From positions 1-9,399 of the forward strand of contig PFAG01000015.1 of assembly GCA_002773755.1 (NCBI GenBank): a stretch of DNA of 9,399 nt, given 5' to 3'. The translations under genes and the position numbers were made by a program. This document shows, one piece after another, positions 7,589-9,399 of the stretch. The first letter of the stretch is position 1. The number at the start of each line of letters is the position of its first letter. Under the pieces are notes generated by a model. That model saw only the letters and a list, made by a program, of their open reading frames with translations, was not told the origin of the DNA and searched no databases. This DNA is from Candidatus Colwellbacteria bacterium CG10_big_fil_rev_8_21_14_0_10_41_28. Lineage in GTDB: Bacteria > Patescibacteriota > Minisyncoccia > UBA6257 > Colwellbacteraceae.

Positions 7589-7591
7589 CGA

Positions 7592-7672
7592 GGTCCGAAC
7601 AAGATTAGTATCATGAATGGCGTTTTGGGACGCTAAACGACTTAGGTGTCGTCTACTAAACTTGTTCGGACC
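7592..7672 (+). ncRNA. Unclassified structured RNA, three-way junction (module 1)
   Basis: These 81 bases form a closing helix of 18 pairs with one A-A mismatch. Positions 7592-7603 pair perfectly with 7661-7672 (12 pairs), then 7605-7610 with 7654-7659 (6 pairs). Inside are two hairpins: GCGT/ACGC (7620-7623 with 7630-7633, loop TTTGGG) and ACGAC/GTCGT (7637-7641 with 7648-7652, loop TTAGGT). It lies 3 bases after tRNA-Phe and 3 before the tRNA-Arg-like RNA. No reading frame, T tail or recognised RNA family motif was seen. Function is unknown; it could be a separate small RNA or a processing spacer. Confidence 0.6.
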
Positions 7673-7675
7673 CCC

Positions 7676-7746
7676 GTCTCTGTAGCTCAATCGGATAGAG
7701 CAATGCGCGCAAGCGCATAGTGTGGGTTCGAGTCCCATCAGAGACG
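7676..7746 (+). tRNA. tRNA-Arg-like RNA with no anticodon loop (GCAA-capped arm)
   Basis: Acceptor GTCTCTG (7676-7682) pairs perfectly with CAGAGAC (7739-7745). T8-A9, D arm GCTC/GAGC with loop AATCGGATA (including the GGAT stretch typical of tRNA-Arg) and T arm GTGGG, TTCGAGT, CCCAT are all normal. The discriminator is G7746. The anticodon arm is not: ATGCGC/GCGCAT (7703-7708 with 7713-7718) forms a 6-pair stem capped by GCAA (7709-7712). There is no U33 and no 7-base loop, and only three bases remain for the variable region. It cannot decode in the normal way. It is either a tRNA-Arg derivative used for something other than translation or a pseudo-tRNA. The arm's clean hairpin argues against random decay. 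Confidence 0.65.
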
Positions 7747-7747
7747 C

Positions 7748-7884
7748 GGGGTCCTCGCGAGGGTTAGGTCTTCACTAGTACTAAGACCTCTTGGATAGAC
7801 GTCGGCGCGGCTTCGGCCAAACCAGCTAGCTTATCCAGTGAGTGGGTGGCGGGCACGCTAACCACTCAACCCTCCGGGGGCTCC
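7748..7884 (+). ncRNA. Unclassified structured RNA, four-way junction (module 3)
   Basis: A 17-pair closing helix joins 7748-7765 to 7868-7884, with one bulged C7758 and three G-U pairs. It holds three arms. The first is AGGTCTT/AAGACCT (7766-7772 with 7783-7789, 10-base loop containing ACTAGT). The second is TGGATA/TATCCA (7792-7797 with 7832-7837), enclosing a cUUCGg-type tetraloop hairpin at 7809-7818. The third is GAGTGG/CCACTC (7840-7845 with 7862-7867), continued by TGGCG/CGCTA around GGCA. The first and third arms abut the closing helix with no linker. No tmRNA, RNase P, SRP or 5S landmarks were found. A terminator follows 12 bases later. Function is unknown; the fold was worked out by eye. 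Confidence 0.65.
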
Positions 7885-7896
7885 ACGAAACTACAA

Positions 7897-7924
7897 GCCC
7901 TCGCTATGCGGGGGCCCTTCTTTT
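7897..7924 (+). terminator. Intrinsic terminator ending the structured RNA transcript
   Basis: GCCCTCGC (7897-7904) pairs with GCGGGGGC (7908-7915) in 8 pairs with one T-G, loop TAT, followed by CCTTCTTTT (7916-7924). The T run is interrupted by one C but the stem is very GC-rich. Confidence 0.7.
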
Positions 7925-7932
7925 ATGTAGGC

Positions 7933-7961
7933 TTGCCTTTGATATACGCGGAGACTAAAAT
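7933..7961 (+). promoter_or_regulatory. Promoter for tRNA-Val and probably murF
   Basis: TTGCCT (7933-7938), a 17-base spacer and TAAAAT (7956-7961) predict a start near 7968, 7 bases before tRNA-Val. No other obvious promoter precedes murF, so the tRNA and murF are probably on one transcript. Confidence 0.6.
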
Positions 7962-7974
7962 ACGCATAAGTTAT

Positions 7975-8048
7975 GGGTGCTTAGCTCAGTTGGCTAGAGC
8001 GTCTCGTTTACACCGAGAAGGCCGGGGGTTCGAATCCCTCAGCACCCA
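7975..8048 (+). tRNA. tRNA-Val (anticodon UAC)
   Basis: A fully regular cloverleaf. The acceptor is GGGTGCT (7975-7981) with AGCACCC (8041-8047), and the D stem is GCTC/GAGC. The anticodon stem TCTCG/CGAGA closes loop TTTACAC, giving TAC at 8009-8011. The T arm is GGGGG, TTCGAAT, CCCTC. The discriminator is A8048 and CCA is not encoded. The murF start codon is only 3 bases further on, so 3' processing of this tRNA also frees the 5' end of the murF message. Confidence 0.96.
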
Positions 8049-8051
8049 CAG

Positions 8052-9341
8052 ATGAGAAAATTATTTCTTTTAATTCTCAATTTAAAACTAAAGATTTTTG
8101 CCAAACTAATTCTTTGGAGATACAAGCCAACCATTGTTGGAATAACCGGGACAGTAGGAAAGACTTCTACAAAGACAGTTCTGTACACCATGCTAAAGAG
8201 GCGTGATCTGCGCGTAAGAATGGCTGGCGGAAATCTTAATAATGAAACAGGCTTACCTCTTTCGGTTATAGGAGAGTTTGAGAAAATTGATAGCTTCTAT
8301 ATTTGGTTTAAGGCCATCCTGCAAGCGATCTGGGTTTTGATAGATCCCATAGGCAAAAAGAAGTATCCAGAAATACTTATTCTAGAGTATGCAGCCGATC
8401 ACCCAGGAGATATTAAATATCTGACAAAGATTGCTAAGCCGGATATAGCAATTGTTACTGCCGTTGGAGAAACCCCCGTCCATATAGAGTTTTATGAGAA
8501 CCAAAAAGAGGTAGCTAAAGAAAAGGCTGGGCTTGTTGAGGCTCTGAAAGATGGCGGTCTCGCTATTTTAAATGCAGATGATGGTGATGTGTCTAAAATG
8601 GCTAAGGATTTAAATGTTCAAGTTAAAACCTTTGGAGAAAACAAGTTAGCAACCGTACGAATATCTGATTTTAAGAATATTTCTGAGAAAAGTGGGCCCA
8701 TAGGAGCATCTTTTAAGCTTGGAGTTAGCGATAGAGAGGAAACTATATTAATAAAGAATCTATTTGGTGAAAGTCAGGCATATGCTTTTGCCGCAGCCTC
8801 TATAGCAGCTATGGAGCTGGGGCTGTCTTTCGAACAGGCAGTCGGGTCAGCTTCTATATATAGAGGAAGTCCAGGAAGATCTCGTTTAATTAAGGGCGTG
8901 AAGGGGTCTACAATCATAGATGATTCCTATAATGCATCCCCCCTATCTATGAAGGCAGCCCTGGGAGTGCTCTCTAGCCTAAGGGGAGAGCGGAGGATAG
9001 CTGTTTTGGGAGATATGCTAGAGTTAGGCAAACATAGTGAGCAAGAGCATATAAAGATTGGTAAAAAAGTCTCTGAGGTGGCAGATCTCTTTATCGGCGT
9101 TGGAGAAAATATGAAGGTAGCGGTTGAAGAGGCAAAGAAAAAAATGGGTTCGAATGCTAGGCACTATAAGAAGATTGATGAGGCTACAAAACATATTGAA
9201 GAAATTATTAGATCAGGAGATATCGTTTTGGTTAAGGGCTCTCAGTCTATAAGGACAGAAAAAATTATTCCTAAAATAATGCTTCATCCACAGGAAGCTA
9301 AATCTTTACTGGTAAGACAGTATGGTAGTTGGTTAGAATAG
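8052..9341 (+). CDS. murF: MurF-type Mur ligase (UDP-MurNAc-tripeptide--D-Ala-D-Ala ligase-like) without N-terminal domain
   Basis: MurF joins D-Ala-D-Ala to the UDP-MurNAc-tripeptide with ATP, the last cytoplasmic step of the peptidoglycan precursor. The 429 residues show the Mur P-loop GTVGKTS (33-39), GNLNNETGLPL (60-70), EYAADHPGDI (112-121; MurF usually has E-GA-HPG), VGETPVHIEF (138-147), DDSYNASPLSM (290-300), GDMLELGKHSEQ (320-331) and VKGSQSIRTEK (394-404). The last four are MurF-like, so the assignment to this branch is good. The P-loop starts near residue 32 against about 107 in E. coli MurF, so the uridine-nucleotide-binding domain is absent. A basic, hydrophobic stretch (2-24) takes its place and may touch the membrane. 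The ATG is 3 bases after tRNA-Val, with no room for a Shine-Dalgarno sequence. The next gene looks like uppS, which supports a wall-synthesis role. Confidence 0.85.
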   Translation: MRKLFLLILNLKLKIFAKLILWRYKPTIVGITGTVGKTSTKTVLYTMLKRRDLRVRMAGGNLNNETGLPLSVIGEFEKIDSFYIWFKAILQAIWVLIDPIGKKKYPEILILEYAADHPGDIKYLTKIAKPDIAIVTAVGETPVHIEFYENQKEVAKEKAGLVEALKDGGLAILNADDGDVSKMAKDLNVQVKTFGENKLATVRISDFKNISEKSGPIGASFKLGVSDREETILIKNLFGESQAYAFAAASIAAMELGLSFEQAVGSASIYRGSPGRSRLIKGVKGSTIIDDSYNASPLSMKAALGVLSSLRGERRIAVLGDMLELGKHSEQEHIKIGKKVSEVADLFIGVGENMKVAVEEAKKKMGSNARHYKKIDEATKHIEEIIRSGDIVLVKGSQSIRTEKIIPKIMLHPQEAKSLLVRQYGSWLE

Positions 9342-9370
9342 TAGCTACATAATTAAAATCTAATTAATCG

Positions 9371-9399
9371 ATGGATATAGAAAATATTCCCAGGCACGT
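9371..9399 (+). CDS. uppS: Probable undecaprenyl diphosphate synthase, 5' fragment
   Basis: The window ends ten codons into a reading frame that begins MDIENIPRHV. IPRHV or IPKHV just before the AIIMDGNRRWA motif is the typical opening of cis-prenyltransferases that make the C55 lipid carrier for peptidoglycan. That motif itself lies beyond the window, so the call rests on a few residues plus the MurF-type neighbour. No Shine-Dalgarno sequence is seen in the 29-base gap after murF. A TAAAAT at 9354-9359 might be a -10 box giving a nearly leaderless message, but no convincing -35 goes with it. Confidence 0.55.

Noticed and set aside
7592..7672. Module 1 as an intrinsic terminator or insertion-sequence inverted repeat
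   Set aside because: No T run follows the helix, only C's and a tRNA-like start. There is no transposase or target duplication, and the internal hairpins are more ordered than needed.
7412..7738. Minus-strand open frame of 108 codons across the tRNA region
   Set aside because: It is the antisense of tRNA-Ile, tRNA-Phe and the tRNA-Arg-like RNA; its GLEPTL-like phrases are the usual artefact of translating tRNA complements.
7676..7746. Intron in the anticodon arm of the tRNA-Arg-like gene
   Set aside because: The arm is shorter than normal (16 bases plus a 3-base variable region), so there is no inserted sequence to remove.
7748..7884. Module 3 as tmRNA, RNase P RNA, SRP RNA or 5S rRNA
   Set aside because: No tRNA-Ala-like ends or tag frame for tmRNA, no conserved RNase P core strings such as GAGGAAAGTC or ACAGAA, no SRP GGAAGG-type loop, and no 5S loop pattern. 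Only a model search could exclude divergent forms.
7846..8055. Plus-strand open frame of 69 codons ending at tRNA-Val
   Set aside because: It runs through the module 3 RNA, the terminator, a promoter and tRNA-Val; the ending (CLAQLARAS... GFESLSTHR) is the well-known false translation of a tRNA gene.
1..9399. Alternative genetic code with UGA as glycine (as in Gracilibacteria/SR1)
   Set aside because: All six complete genes read through at normal length without in-frame UGA and end in UAA or UAG, so nothing requires recoding.
1..9399. CRISPR array, mobile element or phage genes
   Set aside because: No regularly spaced direct repeats and no transposase, integrase or phage-type frames were seen; the genes are ordinary housekeeping genes.

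Overview
The window looks like a piece of a small, moderately AT-rich bacterial genome, most likely a Candidate Phyla Radiation (Patescibacteria, Parcubacteria-like) organism. This is inferred from gene style: a short S1 protein with four S1 motifs, a Mur ligase whose P-loop starts at residue 32, an orphan membrane-anchored family 1 solute-binding protein, tRNAs without encoded CCA, few Shine-Dalgarno sequences and very tight packing. None of the six complete genes ends in UGA (three UAA, three UAG), and none needs UGA read as a sense codon.

Positions 25-4307 (minus strand) form an operon transcribed right to left: a degenerate metallo-beta-lactamase-fold protein with no histidine at all, gyrA (overlapping it by 19 bases), and the solute-binding protein 6 bases after gyrA. 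A divergent promoter region (about 4312-4361) separates it from the plus-strand block. There, ribosomal protein S1 and the membrane protease FtsH overlap by 62 bases, and FtsH starts at GTG inside the S1 gene.

Positions 7336-8048 hold a dense RNA region. It contains tRNA-Ile with a UAU anticodon, a slightly defective tRNA-Phe(GAA), an unclassified three-way-junction RNA, a tRNA-Arg-like RNA whose anticodon arm is capped by a GCAA tetraloop, an unclassified four-way-junction RNA, an intrinsic terminator, and tRNA-Val(UAC). Good sigma-70-type promoters (all with 17-base spacers) stand before tRNA-Ile, tRNA-Phe and tRNA-Val. Everything from tRNA-Phe to the terminator could be one transcript of about 430 bases, with modules only 1-3 bases apart. 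This is the most unusual part of the window.

Positions 8052-9399 (plus strand) carry a MurF-type ligase starting 3 bases after tRNA-Val, then the first ten codons of a probable undecaprenyl diphosphate synthase (uppS). The theme is cell-wall precursor synthesis. Overall this is housekeeping territory (replication, translation, proteolysis, envelope) with a peculiar RNA cluster inserted between ftsH and murF.
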